DNA of 64,000 bases from DAOUJH01 sp965248955 (GTDB lineage Bacteria; Chloroflexota; Dehalococcoidia; Lucifugimonadales; QGNO01): assembly GCA_965248955.1 (NCBI GenBank), contig OZ252212.1, positions 1,426,001 to 1,490,000 on the forward strand, given 5' to 3'. The notes under the pieces are model-generated. The model saw only the letters and a program-made list of their open reading frames with translations, did not search any database and was not told the DNA's origin. Every line of letters begins with the position of its first letter. Positions within the stretch are counted from its first letter, which is position 1. The translations under genes and the position numbers were made by a program. Of the stretch, positions 16,891 to 25,578 are shown in pieces.

Positions 16891-17489
16891 CGGCGCTAGA
16901 GGAGAATACGGTTTCGGCGGACGCGTTCCACCAGTTCAACTTGTGGTACGGGGAAGCGCAGCAAGTGGGCAAGGAGTTTCCCGATGCCATGGTGCTGGCC
17001 ACCGCGGGCAAGGATGGCGCGCCTTCCGCCCGCGTAGTGCTGTTGCGCGCCATTAATGATGGATGCCTTGTCTTCTTTACCAGCTACGCCAGCCGCAAGG
17101 CTGAAGAGCTGAGGGACAACCCCAGAGCCGCCGCGGTGTTCCACTGGCCCAAGCTGAGCCGCCAGGTCAGGGCGGAGGGCAGCGTTGAGCCCGCGCCGGC
17201 GGAGGAGTCGGACGTCTATTTCAGAAGCCGCTCTCGCGAAAGCCGGGTAGCGGCCTGGGCCTCCGAGCAGAGCAGGGTGATCCCGGATAGGCGACGCCTA
17301 GAAGAGCGCTGGAGCGAATACGACGCCAGGTTCAGAGACGATGTGCCCAGGCCGCCGGACTGGGGAGGGTACAGACTGCGGGTCAGGGTGATGGAGTTCT
17401 GGCAATCCAGGGAGCACCGCCTGCATGACCGTTTGAGGTATACTCTTGAGGAAAGCGGGGGGTGGTGCATTGAACGCCTTGGCCCTTGA
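16887..17489 (+). CDS. pdxH: Pyridoxamine 5'-phosphate oxidase
   Basis: A 200-residue FMN flavoprotein that oxidises pyridoxine or pyridoxamine phosphate to pyridoxal phosphate. Blocks are AMVLATAGKDGAPSARVVLLR, VFFTSYASRKAEELRDNPRAAAVFHWPKLSRQVRAEGSVE, then AWASEQSRVI, and the C-terminal VRVMEFWQSREHRLHDRLRY with the Arg-x-His substrate region. The ATG at 16887 overlaps the tag stop as ATGA, so start choice is firm. Pairing with tag may be only for co-transcription. The PAC2 gene follows 9 bases later. Confidence 0.92.
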   Translation: MTALEENTVSADAFHQFNLWYGEAQQVGKEFPDAMVLATAGKDGAPSARVVLLRAINDGCLVFFTSYASRKAEELRDNPRAAAVFHWPKLSRQVRAEGSVEPAPAEESDVYFRSRSRESRVAAWASEQSRVIPDRRRLEERWSEYDARFRDDVPRPPDWGGYRLRVRVMEFWQSREHRLHDRLRYTLEESGGWCIERLGP

Positions 17490-17498
17490 GACGCCTTC

Positions 17499-18385
17499 AT
17501 GTGGGTAGGGAACTTCAAGCTCCAGGAGCCGTTGCCTGAACTGCGGCAGCCGCACGTTATAGGGTCGCTGTCGCCGTGGGTAGACGTGGGCCGGTCGGCC
17601 ACCATTGCCCTTGAACGGCTGGAACGGGACATCGACGCCCGCGATTTGGCGTCGCTGGCCACTCCCGGCCGCTATTTCGACTACACCCGCTACCGGCCGA
17701 CCATCTTCTCCATAGAAGGACGCCGTGAGACTTCCATTCCCAACGTTCATATCAGATACGCCAGGGGCCACGCCGGTATCGACTTCGTCACCATGCACCT
17801 GCTGGAGCCGCACGCCAACACCGATGAGTACGTCGATTCCATAGTGGAGTTGATGCAGCGTTTGGGCGTGAAGCGGTACTGCCGCATCGGCAGCATGTGG
17901 TCCGACGTGCCCCACACCCGGCCTCTGCCGGTGATGGCGACCCTCAACGGCGAAGACATGGTACTGCCGGGCACCGTGCCCAGACGGCAGAGCCGCTACT
18001 CCGGTCGCACCTCAATCATGAACCTGGTGGGCAGCAGGGCCGCGGAGCAGGGCATAGATGACGCGAACATCCTGGTGCGGCTCCCTTCAATTGCCAGGCT
18101 GGAGGAAGACCACAACGGCGTGTCCCGTCTGCTGGGTACTCTGTGCTATATGTACGGCTTCCCGGAAGGGTTGGCCGAAAACCGCGAAGGCGAACAGCAA
18201 TACCAGCAGGTCTCCAGGCAGATAGAGCAGAATCCCGAGCTGGGGCCGCCAGGTACTACCTCAAGGAGCTGGAGGCCACCTACGATTCCTGGGTTGCCTC
18301 AGAGGGAATAAGACCGCTGGGGCCGCCGTACTCCATGCCGCCGGGGCTGGAGCAGCTCCTGGACGATATAGAAGACCAGCTCTAG
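17499..18385 (+). pseudogene. PAC2 family protein, disrupted by a frameshift
   Basis: Two frames together make one PAC2-like protein of about 295 residues, the length expected for the family. Frame one runs 17499-18311 with WVDVGRSATIALERL, GIDFVTMHLLEPHANTDEYV and GVKRYCRIGSMWSDVPHTRP. Homology-like sequence then moves to the next frame (RYYLKELEATYDSW ... LLDDIEDQL, ending 18385). The switch is at a GGGG run at 18242-18245; one extra G would restore the gene. It could be a genuine mutation, a slippage site or an assembly error. PAC2 proteins are related to proteasome assembly chaperones; their bacterial role is unknown. Confidence 0.75.
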
Positions 18386-18927
18386 GGCAGCCGCCTTCCT
18401 CCACCGGCGCCGAGGAAGCCTCCACCGAAGAGGTCTCCTTCAGGCGTCACCAGGACGTCGGTAGCTTCCATTACTCCTTCTTCGTTTCGCTCACCACTGA
18501 TGATCACCTGCTGACCGATTTCGAGGTCTTGCGGGGCGCCCTCGCTGAACAGCTGGATGCCGGTGTCTTCGCTCAAAGTCGCCTGCAGCGGGCCCTGTGG
18601 CGTGTTCACGGTGACCACGTTCCCGTCTATGCTCTCTATGGAGCCGGTTAAGGCTCTTGTTCCCAGCTCACCACCGCCGCCGAATGGAACCCCTCCACCT
18701 TCACCGAGCTGCTGGCGGAACTGCTGAATCTGCTCCGGGGTAAGCTGTTGGAAGTCGCCCTGGGCCCTGGGAGGCGTGAAGACAGGAGTGTCGATGGAAG
18801 TGTCGCTTGCGGCCTGGTCGTTGTCCTGGGACCTGCCCACGGCAACTCCCGCGGCGAAAGCCCCTCCCAGGCTGGCCCCCAGCAAAATAGCGATAGCTAT
18901 CAAGACCAGGAAAGCTTTGTTACCCAT
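18382..18927 (-). CDS. Secreted or membrane-anchored protein with a DUF5666-like beta domain
   Basis: Read from ATG 18927 (181 residues), with an in-frame ATG at 18945 as the alternative. A signal anchor FLVLIAIAILLGASLGGAFAAGVAVG leads a low-complexity Gln/Gly linker. A strand-rich domain follows, with GSIESIDGNVVTVNTPQGPL and GQQVIISGERNEEGVMEATDV, as in DUF5666 proteins. It is the last gene of the MacAB-like operon, 9 bases after the permease, and is probably exposed outside the membrane. Role unknown. It overlaps the PAC2 stop region tail-to-tail. Confidence 0.7.
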   Translation of the reverse strand: MGNKAFLVLIAIAILLGASLGGAFAAGVAVGRSQDNDQAASDTSIDTPVFTPPRAQGDFQQLTPEQIQQFRQQLGEGGGVPFGGGGELGTRALTGSIESIDGNVVTVNTPQGPLQATLSEDTGIQLFSEGAPQDLEIGQQVIISGERNEEGVMEATDVLVTPEGDLFGGGFLGAGGGRRLP

Positions 18928-18954
18928 GTTTAGTCCTTTCTCCAATGATCTGGA

Positions 18955-20187
18955 TCATTCATACCGCAGCGCCTCTATGGGATGCAGCCGTGCCGCACGC
19001 ATGGCCGGATATATGCCGAAGAAGAGACCTATGGCGGCGGAGACGACGAGAGCAAGCACAGCGATGTCCGCGCTGACCAGGGTCTTGAAGTCCTCTCCCA
19101 ACACTCCGCTGCCGTCTATAAGCCTGGAAAGCCCCACTCCTGACAGCAAGCCTATAATGCCGCCACTCAGGCTGAGGACGGTTGCTTCCGTGAGGAACTG
19201 GAGCATGACGTCTCTTCTTGTAGCGCCCATGGCTTTGCGTACGCCTATTTCGCGCGTCCGCTCCGTGACGGAAACCAGCATTATGTTCATAATCCCAATG
19301 CCGCCTACGAGCAAGGATATGCTGGCGATGGCTCCGAGAAAGACCACGAACGTGTCGGTGGTCTCTTCCAAGGTCTCCAGGGTCTCCTGCTGGTTGGTGA
19401 TGGTGAAGTCGTCTTCACCGGTGATCCTGTGTCGCAGCCGCAATACTGTGGCCACGTCTTGCATGGCCTGGCCCATCTCCTCGCGGTCGTCCACCTGGAC
19501 GTTGATCAGCGACACGCTGACGCCGCCCTGCGTGGTGCGCTGCGATTCCAATCGATAGTAGGCCGTGGTGACGGGGACTAGGGCGATGCTGTCCTGCGAG
19601 CCAAAGGCGGTGCCGCCCTTGCTCTCCAGGACGCCCACTACGGTGAACTGGCGGCCGTTTATTCGCATGGTCTGGCCCACCGGGTCGCGGAAGCCGAACA
19701 GCCATTCGGCTACTTGCGAACCCAGCACGGCCACGGTGGAATTGCTGTTGACGTGGGCTTCCGATATGAACTGGCCCGAAGCCACGGAGAAATTGCGTAC
19801 CGACTGGTATTCAGGCGTAACGCCCACCACCTGGCTGGCCACGCTATCTCTACCCACCTCTAGTATTCCAAAGGAGTTGATCTCAGGAGCAACGGCGGAA
19901 ACCCTGGGAGAGAAGACAGGGTCGTGCAGGCTCCGGGCGTCTTCCAAGGTCAGGGTGCTGCTATCGCTGCCCCCGAAGAAGCCCCCTTCACTCGCCGAAC
20001 CGGGCCTGACAAAGAGCAAGTTGGTGCCCAGCTCCTCTATTCGCGAGATGATGCTCTCCTGGGCGCCGCGCCCTATGGACATCAGCGAGATCACGGCGGC
20101 CACCCCTATCACTATGCCAAGAAGGGTGAGCCCGGCGCGCAGCTTGTTGGCCCCTATTGATGACAGCGCGGTGCGGATGATGAACAA
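18955..20187 (-). CDS. ABC transporter permease, MacB/FtsX type
   Basis: A 410-residue permease with one N-terminal membrane helix, a large extracellular MacB_PCD domain (about 45-260) and three C-terminal helices of the FtsX fold, including GAIASISLLVGGIGIMNIMLVSVTERTREIGVRKAMGAT. Such permeases work by a mechanotransmission mechanism, not by passing substrate through the membrane. It is six bases downstream of its ATPase gene and acts with the adaptor at 20917-22620. Substrates of relatives include macrolides, peptides and lipoproteins. Confidence 0.9.
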   Translation of the reverse strand: MFIIRTALSSIGANKLRAGLTLLGIVIGVAAVISLMSIGRGAQESIISRIEELGTNLLFVRPGSASEGGFFGGSDSSTLTLEDARSLHDPVFSPRVSAVAPEINSFGILEVGRDSVASQVVGVTPEYQSVRNFSVASGQFISEAHVNSNSTVAVLGSQVAEWLFGFRDPVGQTMRINGRQFTVVGVLESKGGTAFGSQDSIALVPVTTAYYRLESQRTTQGGVSVSLINVQVDDREEMGQAMQDVATVLRLRHRITGEDDFTITNQQETLETLEETTDTFVVFLGAIASISLLVGGIGIMNIMLVSVTERTREIGVRKAMGATRRDVMLQFLTEATVLSLSGGIIGLLSGVGLSRLIDGSGVLGEDFKTLVSADIAVLALVVSAAIGLFFGIYPAMRAARLHPIEALRYE

Positions 20188-20192
20188 AGGTC

Positions 20193-20909
20193 TCAGTGGG
20201 GGCCATCCTTCCCCGCAGTGGCGGAGAATCTCTGCTGCACCACGGGCTTGTCATCCACTATTCGTCCGTCGTGCATGGTCACCACGCGGCGGGTGCTGGC
20301 GGCGATGTCAGGCTCGTGCGTTACAACGATCACGGTCAACCCTTCCTCGTCGTTGAGCTGTTGCAGAAGCGCCACTATCTCCTGGCTGGAGCGGCTGTCC
20401 AGGTTGCCCGTAGGCTCGTCGGCAAGCAGGATGGAAGGGTCCTTGGCCAGGGCGCGGGCTATGCCGACGCGCTGCTGCTGTCCGCCTGAGAGCTCATTGG
20501 GCCTATGATGCGCCCGGTCTGCCAGCCTAACCTTGGCCAGGGCGTCTAGAGACTTGCGCTTGGAGTTCTTTCCGTTGCCGTAGAGCAGGGGCATCTCCAC
20601 GTTGGCCTGCGCGGTGAGCCTGGCCAGCAGGTTGTAGGTCTGGAACACAAATCCAATCTTACTGTTTCGTATGCCGGCCAGGCTGTCGTCGTTCAGGCGG
20701 CCCACCTCCTGCTCTTCCAGGAAGTACCGGCCGGACGTGGGCACGTCCAAGCAGCCGATTATGTTCATCAGAGTGGACTTGCCGGAACCGGAGGGCCCCA
20801 TGACGGCAACCATCTCCCCTTGCCGGATACCTAGAGAAACGTCCTGCAGCGCCACCACTTCCAGCCTGCCCATTGGGTACACCTTGTTTACGTTCTGTAG
20901 CTCGATCAT
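20193..20909 (-). CDS. ABC transporter ATP-binding protein, MacB/LolD type
   Basis: A 238-residue ATPase with Walker A GPSGSGKS (39-46), Q-loop FQTYNLL, signature LSGGQQQRVGIARAL, Walker B ILLADEPTGNLD and the switch His in VVTHEPDIA. The set is complete. It belongs to the MacB/LolD group, where the ATPase is a separate chain in Gram-positive-like and Chloroflexota genomes. It lies between the adaptor gene (8 bases upstream) and the permease gene (6 bases downstream) in one operon. Confidence 0.93.
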   Translation of the reverse strand: MIELQNVNKVYPMGRLEVVALQDVSLGIRQGEMVAVMGPSGSGKSTLMNIIGCLDVPTSGRYFLEEQEVGRLNDDSLAGIRNSKIGFVFQTYNLLARLTAQANVEMPLLYGNGKNSKRKSLDALAKVRLADRAHHRPNELSGGQQQRVGIARALAKDPSILLADEPTGNLDSRSSQEIVALLQQLNDEEGLTVIVVTHEPDIAASTRRVVTMHDGRIVDDKPVVQQRFSATAGKDGPH

Positions 20910-20916
20910 AGATCAC

Positions 20917-22620
20917 TTACCTGGGCGGCCGGGTCAATGTCGTGGCCCTGCCTCCCCCGCCAAAGCCGCCAAAGAAGCCGAGCGAGCTGGTATCCTGCGA
21001 TTCGATGACTATCTGCTCCCCTTCTTCCAATCCTCCCACCGCCGCAACCCAGAAGTCGTCGCTGTTGCCAAGAAGCACGGGCCGCTCTTCTATACTGCCG
21101 TTGTTCACCACCATTACGGTGGGCTCCTGGAACGTGCCGTGGATGGCTTGCAGGGGCACTAACAGGACGTTGCTCTCCTGTCGCAGCACTATGCTGGCGG
21201 TAGCGGTGAGCCCTTCTCTGAGGTCTACGCCCGGGGGGACCTGAAGCCGTATTCCAACCGGGTAGGTTATGATGCCCTGCTGGCCGGCGCCGGCGCTGCC
21301 TATGGTGGAGACTTCGCCGGCAAGGAGCTGGCCCTGCAAAGCGTCCAGGGTCACCGTGGCCTGTGCGCCCTTCTGGATGAACAGCACGTCGATCTCATCC
21401 ACGACGCCGTCCATCTCTATCACAGAGGGGTCCACGACTTCGATGGCGCGCACGTCAGAGCCGACCGGGTCTCCGTCCTGGATGTTGACCGCCGAGACGA
21501 TTCCATCGAAGGGGGCGTAGAGGGCGACGTCCTGCAGGTTCTGCAATGCCGTATCCAGCGCCGATTGCGCCTCGGCTACGTCTGCCTGGTTCAGAGCCAG
21601 CATCAGCTCGTCGGTATCGGCGGTCAGATCATCCAGGGCCTCTTTGGCTTTCGCCAGCGCATCTTCCGCTGCGGCCACGGCGTTTTCCGCCTTGGCTATG
21701 GCGCCGGCCGCCTGTGTCTGCGTTGTGTCCAGAGCCTCTAGCGCCACGGAAAGAGCGTCCCATGCCGTCGTCATCTCGTCGTGGATGCAGGCACCCTGGA
21801 AAGGAGCGCCGTTGTCACAGGTGACGACGATCCGGCCGGGGAATATGTTCAACCAGATGTAGACTACAGCCTCGTTCCAGGGGGTAGCCGGGTCATCAGG
21901 GGGCATCCCCTCCGCCGAGGCGTTGCGTTCTAAGTCGGAGAAGCGCAGCCTGGGGTCGTAAAGGGCGTCCAGGTCGATGCTGAGGGCATCCAGTAGATCC
22001 CGCGGCGCCATGCTGGCCTGGTCCGCATTTGGGGTGATTCCCAGCCATTTCTGGAATGCTTTTAGGTACTCCTCTTGGGCATCGTCAACGGCTTCATGGG
22101 CAGTCTCCAGCTTGTCCTCCCAACCCCGGTTGGCCAGCTTCAAATCCCCGTTTGCGCTATCGAGGTCTTTCTGGGCGGAGGTCACGCTGTCCTTTGCGTT
22201 TTGCAGCTCGTCCGCATCGGGTCCATTCGCTATTTCGTCGAGCAAATCTTGAGCGTCACGCAGGTTCACCCGCGCTTGGGCCGCCGCCCTTTCCAGGGCA
22301 GCCTTGGAGGCGCTGTCCAGCGATGCCAGCAGCTGGCCCTGTGCCACCTCGTCGCCCTCTTCAACCGATACTTCACCCACCGTGCCCTGTGAGCCGAATC
22401 TCAGGGCCTCCTTGTTGGGGAAAACAAGGCTTCCGTTGGTGGAGACCTGGTTGATGAGGTCGCCGCGCTGTACCGGGATCGACTGCTGGCCTTCCTCCAG
22501 CCCGGCAATGCCTGCGTCGTTGACTATGTTGTAGACGCCGTACGTTGCTCCTGATGCCGCTACCAGGACTACTGCCAGCGCCGCCGCCTGCCACAGCTTT
22601 ATACCTCGTATGGATCCCAT
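20917..22620 (-). CDS. HlyD/MacA-type efflux adaptor subunit
   Basis: A 567-residue membrane-anchored adaptor. A single N-terminal helix (about 8-30) is followed by a biotinyl-lipoyl hairpin (LRFGSQGTVGEVSVEEGDEVAQGQLLA), a very long Ala- and Asp-rich coiled coil with an unusual insert of about 150 residues (190-310, with two Cys), the second lipoyl half (DVALYAPFDGIVSAVNIQDGDPV) and the beta-barrel and membrane-proximal domains. The usual MacA is about 370 residues, so the coiled-coil insertion is notable in an organism expected to lack an outer membrane. First gene of the MacAB-like operon. Confidence 0.87.
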   Translation of the reverse strand: MGSIRGIKLWQAAALAVVLVAASGATYGVYNIVNDAGIAGLEEGQQSIPVQRGDLINQVSTNGSLVFPNKEALRFGSQGTVGEVSVEEGDEVAQGQLLASLDSASKAALERAAAQARVNLRDAQDLLDEIANGPDADELQNAKDSVTSAQKDLDSANGDLKLANRGWEDKLETAHEAVDDAQEEYLKAFQKWLGITPNADQASMAPRDLLDALSIDLDALYDPRLRFSDLERNASAEGMPPDDPATPWNEAVVYIWLNIFPGRIVVTCDNGAPFQGACIHDEMTTAWDALSVALEALDTTQTQAAGAIAKAENAVAAAEDALAKAKEALDDLTADTDELMLALNQADVAEAQSALDTALQNLQDVALYAPFDGIVSAVNIQDGDPVGSDVRAIEVVDPSVIEMDGVVDEIDVLFIQKGAQATVTLDALQGQLLAGEVSTIGSAGAGQQGIITYPVGIRLQVPPGVDLREGLTATASIVLRQESNVLLVPLQAIHGTFQEPTVMVVNNGSIEERPVLLGNSDDFWVAAVGGLEEGEQIVIESQDTSSLGFFGGFGGGGRATTLTRPPR

Positions 22621-22788
22621 TGAATTTTCACCTTACGTTGACCGGATTATTCCTGAGGAGGGAAGCGTCCGTTCAGAAAAGCAATGCTACAAAACGCTAC
22701 TAGAATAACAGATGTCGGGAAACCGTGAGTCATGCTCTAGGAATTGAGGCTATGAAGCCCCGTGCCTCTATCTTAAAAGAACGGTGGT

Positions 22789-23205
22789 CTAAGCAGACGC
22801 CTCCTCTGAAGGAGGCGCTTTGGGGAATTTCCAGTGGCGCCCGAATCCCCGGCCGTATCTGTGCTTGCCGTATCCAAACCCAGACTTGCCAAACCCGGGA
22901 AGTATCTCAGGGCGGGACTGGTACCAATCCAGGTATTCATCCGCCTGTTCCTGGGTTATGAGCCCCTTCTCAACCATGCCGTCCAGCTTGCTCTGCATCG
23001 CTTCATCTCTGAGCTCTTGCCGTACCTGCTTCATGGCGTCCTCTACCTTATCTTCGTCCAGGCCGAGTATCTCGGCCACGCGCGAGGTGAACTTGCCGGC
23101 CTTGGAATCGCCATCGTTCTTCTGCGCCATGGCGACGCCGGCGGTAGCTACGAGCAAAGCCATCATGACGAGTGCAACGGGGACAAGAATCCAACGTTTT
23201 CTCAT
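22789..23205 (-). CDS. Small secreted protein, DUF2680-like
   Basis: A 138-residue protein with an N-terminal signal peptide (basic RKR, hydrophobic stretch, cleavage likely after AMA at about 27). A helical repeat follows with RVAEILGLDEDKVEDAMKQVRQEL and LDGMVEKGLITQEQADEYLDWY. The tail is Gly-, His- and Phe-rich (GFGYGKHRYGRGFGRHW) and could bind metal. Similar small proteins of unknown role (DUF2680-like) are found near MacAB-like exporters. A GGAGCAGG site precedes ATG 23205. It is 168 bases upstream of the adaptor gene on the same strand and may share its regulation. Confidence 0.7.
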   Translation of the reverse strand: MRKRWILVPVALVMMALLVATAGVAMAQKNDGDSKAGKFTSRVAEILGLDEDKVEDAMKQVRQELRDEAMQSKLDGMVEKGLITQEQADEYLDWYQSRPEILPGFGKSGFGYGKHRYGRGFGRHWKFPKAPPSEEASA

Positions 23206-23421
23206 TTCCTGCTCCTTTGAATAATGTCAAGCGTGTTGGTGCAATGAGGACGTCCTACATAGACAATAACGATGGTGATAAGGGAGGTGTCAGGGCGAGG
23301 CCTATTTACACAGCAATGACAGACTCTGCAGGGTCACCCGTGCTTTACAACCGGCAAGCTTGACCCCTGCCCATCGCCCAGCCTAGAATCAAGGCCTACT
23401 TTTCTTGCAGCAGGAAGCGCA

Positions 23422-24480
23422 ATGTCTGAAACACCTTTGCTGGATGAGCTTGACCAGCTTTCGCAAGAAGCGCAGCGCGTCTTGGAGTCGGCGGCGGGCG
23501 AGGCCGGGCTGGAGTCATGGAGAGTCGCCTACCTGGGACGTCGCGGGCGTTTGACGCTGCTGCTGCGGCAGCTAGGTTCGCTGTCCATGGAAGAGCGGCG
23601 GTCGGTTGGAGCGGAGGCTAACAGGGTCAAGGCGGTGCTGGAAGAGCGGTTCCAGGAGCGCAGGCAGGCGTTGAAAGAGGCGGAACGCGCCCGGTATCTG
23701 GCGGAGGGCGGCATAGACGTCACGCTGCCCGGCAGGCCCGTACCCCGGGGGCGGCTGCACCCCACTACGCGGATGGTGCGCCAGATTCTGGACGCTTTCG
23801 TCTCCATGGGCTTCAGCGTGGTGGAGGGGCCGGAGGTGGAGTGGGAGCACTACAACTTCGACGCTCTGAACATACCCCGCGATCACCCGGCACGGGATAT
23901 GTGGGACACGCTGTGGGTCGACTGGGAAGACCCCACGCCCCAGGGACGCCGTATGCTGATGCGCACCCACACTTCACCCATGCAGGCCCGCGTCATGGAG
24001 AGCACAAAGCCGCCGGTGCGCGTGGTGGTGCCCGGCAAGTGCTACCGCTACGAGGCGAGCGACGCCACCCACGAGTGGCATTTCTACCAGGTAGAGGGCC
24101 TAGCGGTGGACGACGGCATCACCTTTGCCGATCTGAAGGGCACGCTGTACGAGTTTGCCAGGCGTATATTCGGCGAGGACCGCCGCGTGCGCTTCCGCTG
24201 CGACTACTTCCCCTTTGTGGAGCCCGGCGTGGATATGTCCATAGACTGCTTTGCCTGCAAGGGACAGGGGTGCCGCATCTGCAAGGAGACGGGCTGGATA
24301 GAGATCATGGGAGCGGGCATGGTGCATCCGCACGTCCTGGAAGGCGTGGGCTACGACTCGCGGAAGTACACTGGCTTCGCCTTTGGGTTGGGGCCGGAGC
24401 GCATCGCCATGCTGAAGTACGGCATCGACGATATACGTCACTTCTACACCAACGACATGCGCTTCCTGCGGCAGTTCTAG
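23422..24480 (+). CDS. pheS: Phenylalanine-tRNA ligase alpha subunit
   Basis: A 352-residue class II synthetase subunit. An N-terminal coiled coil (1-95) binds tRNA. The catalytic part has HPTTRMVRQILDAFVSMGFSVVEGPEVEWEHYNFDALNIPRDHPARDMWDT, LMRTHTSPMQARVM, the VEGLAVDDGITFADLKGTL motif and a Cys cluster (CFACKGQGCRICKETGW). It charges tRNA-Phe together with PheT. Unusually, no pheT follows; a hairpin and a glycosyltransferase gene on the other strand come next. Start ATG follows a purine-rich GCAGGAAG site. Confidence 0.96.
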   Translation: MSETPLLDELDQLSQEAQRVLESAAGEAGLESWRVAYLGRRGRLTLLLRQLGSLSMEERRSVGAEANRVKAVLEERFQERRQALKEAERARYLAEGGIDVTLPGRPVPRGRLHPTTRMVRQILDAFVSMGFSVVEGPEVEWEHYNFDALNIPRDHPARDMWDTLWVDWEDPTPQGRRMLMRTHTSPMQARVMESTKPPVRVVVPGKCYRYEASDATHEWHFYQVEGLAVDDGITFADLKGTLYEFARRIFGEDRRVRFRCDYFPFVEPGVDMSIDCFACKGQGCRICKETGWIEIMGAGMVHPHVLEGVGYDSRKYTGFAFGLGPERIAMLKYGIDDIRHFYTNDMRFLRQF

Positions 24481-24554
24481 GGGGTATCCGGAAACTGTCA
24501 TTCTGAGGCCGAACAGGCCGAAGAATCTCAGGGATAACCTGCGAGAATCAAAAG

Positions 24555-24597
24555 AAGGAGCCGGCATTGATTCGTTGAAGAACCTTGCCGGCTCCTT
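24555..24597 (+). terminator. Long hairpin after pheS
   Basis: A perfect 12-bp inverted repeat (AAGGAGCCGGCA and its complement) with a 19-base loop. It is not followed by a T run, so it may be a weak terminator or an RNA-processing signal. Just before it, 24498-24531 is a REP-like unit with GTCATTCTGAG and GAAGAATCTCAG. Two smaller palindromes lie at 24611-24628 and 24624-24642. Confidence 0.5.
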
Positions 24598-24693
24598 GTC
24601 CCTTTCGGGATAACCGCTTGCGCGGTTACAGGCCTGATAACCACTCTCAACGTACTGCGATTAGAACGGGAGTCGAACCCCATCCCCTGCGCC

Positions 24694-25428
24694 CTACCTC
24701 ACGGCGCGCGAGTACCACCCGCTCCAGAACGCCTTTCGACGGCGGAACAGGGCAATGAAGAGGGGGTTGGTCCAGACCAGAATCTTCCACAGCGGCCACT
24801 TATCGAAGCGACGGCTGGAACCCTGAACGCGCGGGTGCTCTATGAACCGGACCGTGCGACCGGTTCGCTTGGCCAGCTTCTTGAGTGCCCAGAAGAAGTC
24901 GGCGTCCTCGCCGATCCACGCCTTCTCGTCGTAGCCACCTACCTCTTCGAAGACGGTCTTGCGACAGAACTGCGTCGCGCCCTGGGCGATATCCGTGAGG
25001 CGTGAGAGGAGCCTCCAAGCGCCGAGATATGGCCTGATGAATCGGCGTTTCGGACGGTATTCGACGTCCACCGCCCCCCTGACGCAAGCTGGATCGCTCA
25101 TCACCTCGTGTATCGTTTCAAGCGACGTGGGTGGCAGGATCACGTCCGCGTCGACGAAGACGAGCACGTCGTCATCGGCATAGCCCGCCCCGGCGTTTCG
25201 GGCGCGAGCAATGCCCTGCACCGGCTCGCGGACTACCGTCGCGCCCCTGCTCTGAGCGACGGCGGCTGTGTCATCATTGCTGTCGTTGTCTACGACGATT
25301 ATGTCGACCTCGGCGCTGGAGCTATCGCACAGATGTGCCGCGGCGGTACGGATGGAGTCCAGTGTATACGGGAGGTAGTCCTCTTCGTTGTAGGCGGGGA
25401 TGATGATCGTGAGCTTCAATCGGAGCAC
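24694..25428 (-). CDS. Glycosyltransferase family 2 protein
   Basis: A 244-residue GT-A fold enzyme. LTIIIPAYNEEDYLPYTLDSI opens the fold, DIIVVDNDSNDDT and VVREPVQGIARARNAGAGYADDDVLVFVDADV hold the nucleotide-sugar Asp and the DxD motif, and GGYDEKAWIGEDADFFWALKK supplies the catalytic Asp and ED region. It transfers a sugar from a nucleotide donor to a lipid or polymer; acceptor unknown. The C-terminus has one hydrophobic patch but no clear membrane helix. It stands alone between pheS and rimI. Confidence 0.87.
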   Translation of the reverse strand: MLRLKLTIIIPAYNEEDYLPYTLDSIRTAAAHLCDSSSAEVDIIVVDNDSNDDTAAVAQSRGATVVREPVQGIARARNAGAGYADDDVLVFVDADVILPPTSLETIHEVMSDPACVRGAVDVEYRPKRRFIRPYLGAWRLLSRLTDIAQGATQFCRKTVFEEVGGYDEKAWIGEDADFFWALKKLAKRTGRTVRFIEHPRVQGSSRRFDKWPLWKILVWTNPLFIALFRRRKAFWSGWYSRAVR

Positions 25429-25578
25429 TCCTGGTTGAAAGTATGGCCCATAGTCCAGGAAGCTTGGTACGCAGGTATTAGCCGTAGTGTTGAGTGCATT
25501 ATTGCCGTCCTTCTAGTGACCAGTTTATTCATATGGTAAAATAAGCTCAACCTTTAACCTGCCCAACGTCTGAGAAAG

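Noticed and set aside
23206..23421. Possible T-box or attenuator before pheS
   Set aside because: No T-box consensus (TGGNACCGCG-like) and no terminator hairpin before the start codon were found.
24660..24690. A T-arm-like run (GGTTCGACTCCC on the minus strand) suggesting a tRNA or tmRNA end
   Set aside because: Only three base pairs of the stem form, and no acceptor or anticodon arm is found within a tRNA's length, nor the 5' end of tmRNA.
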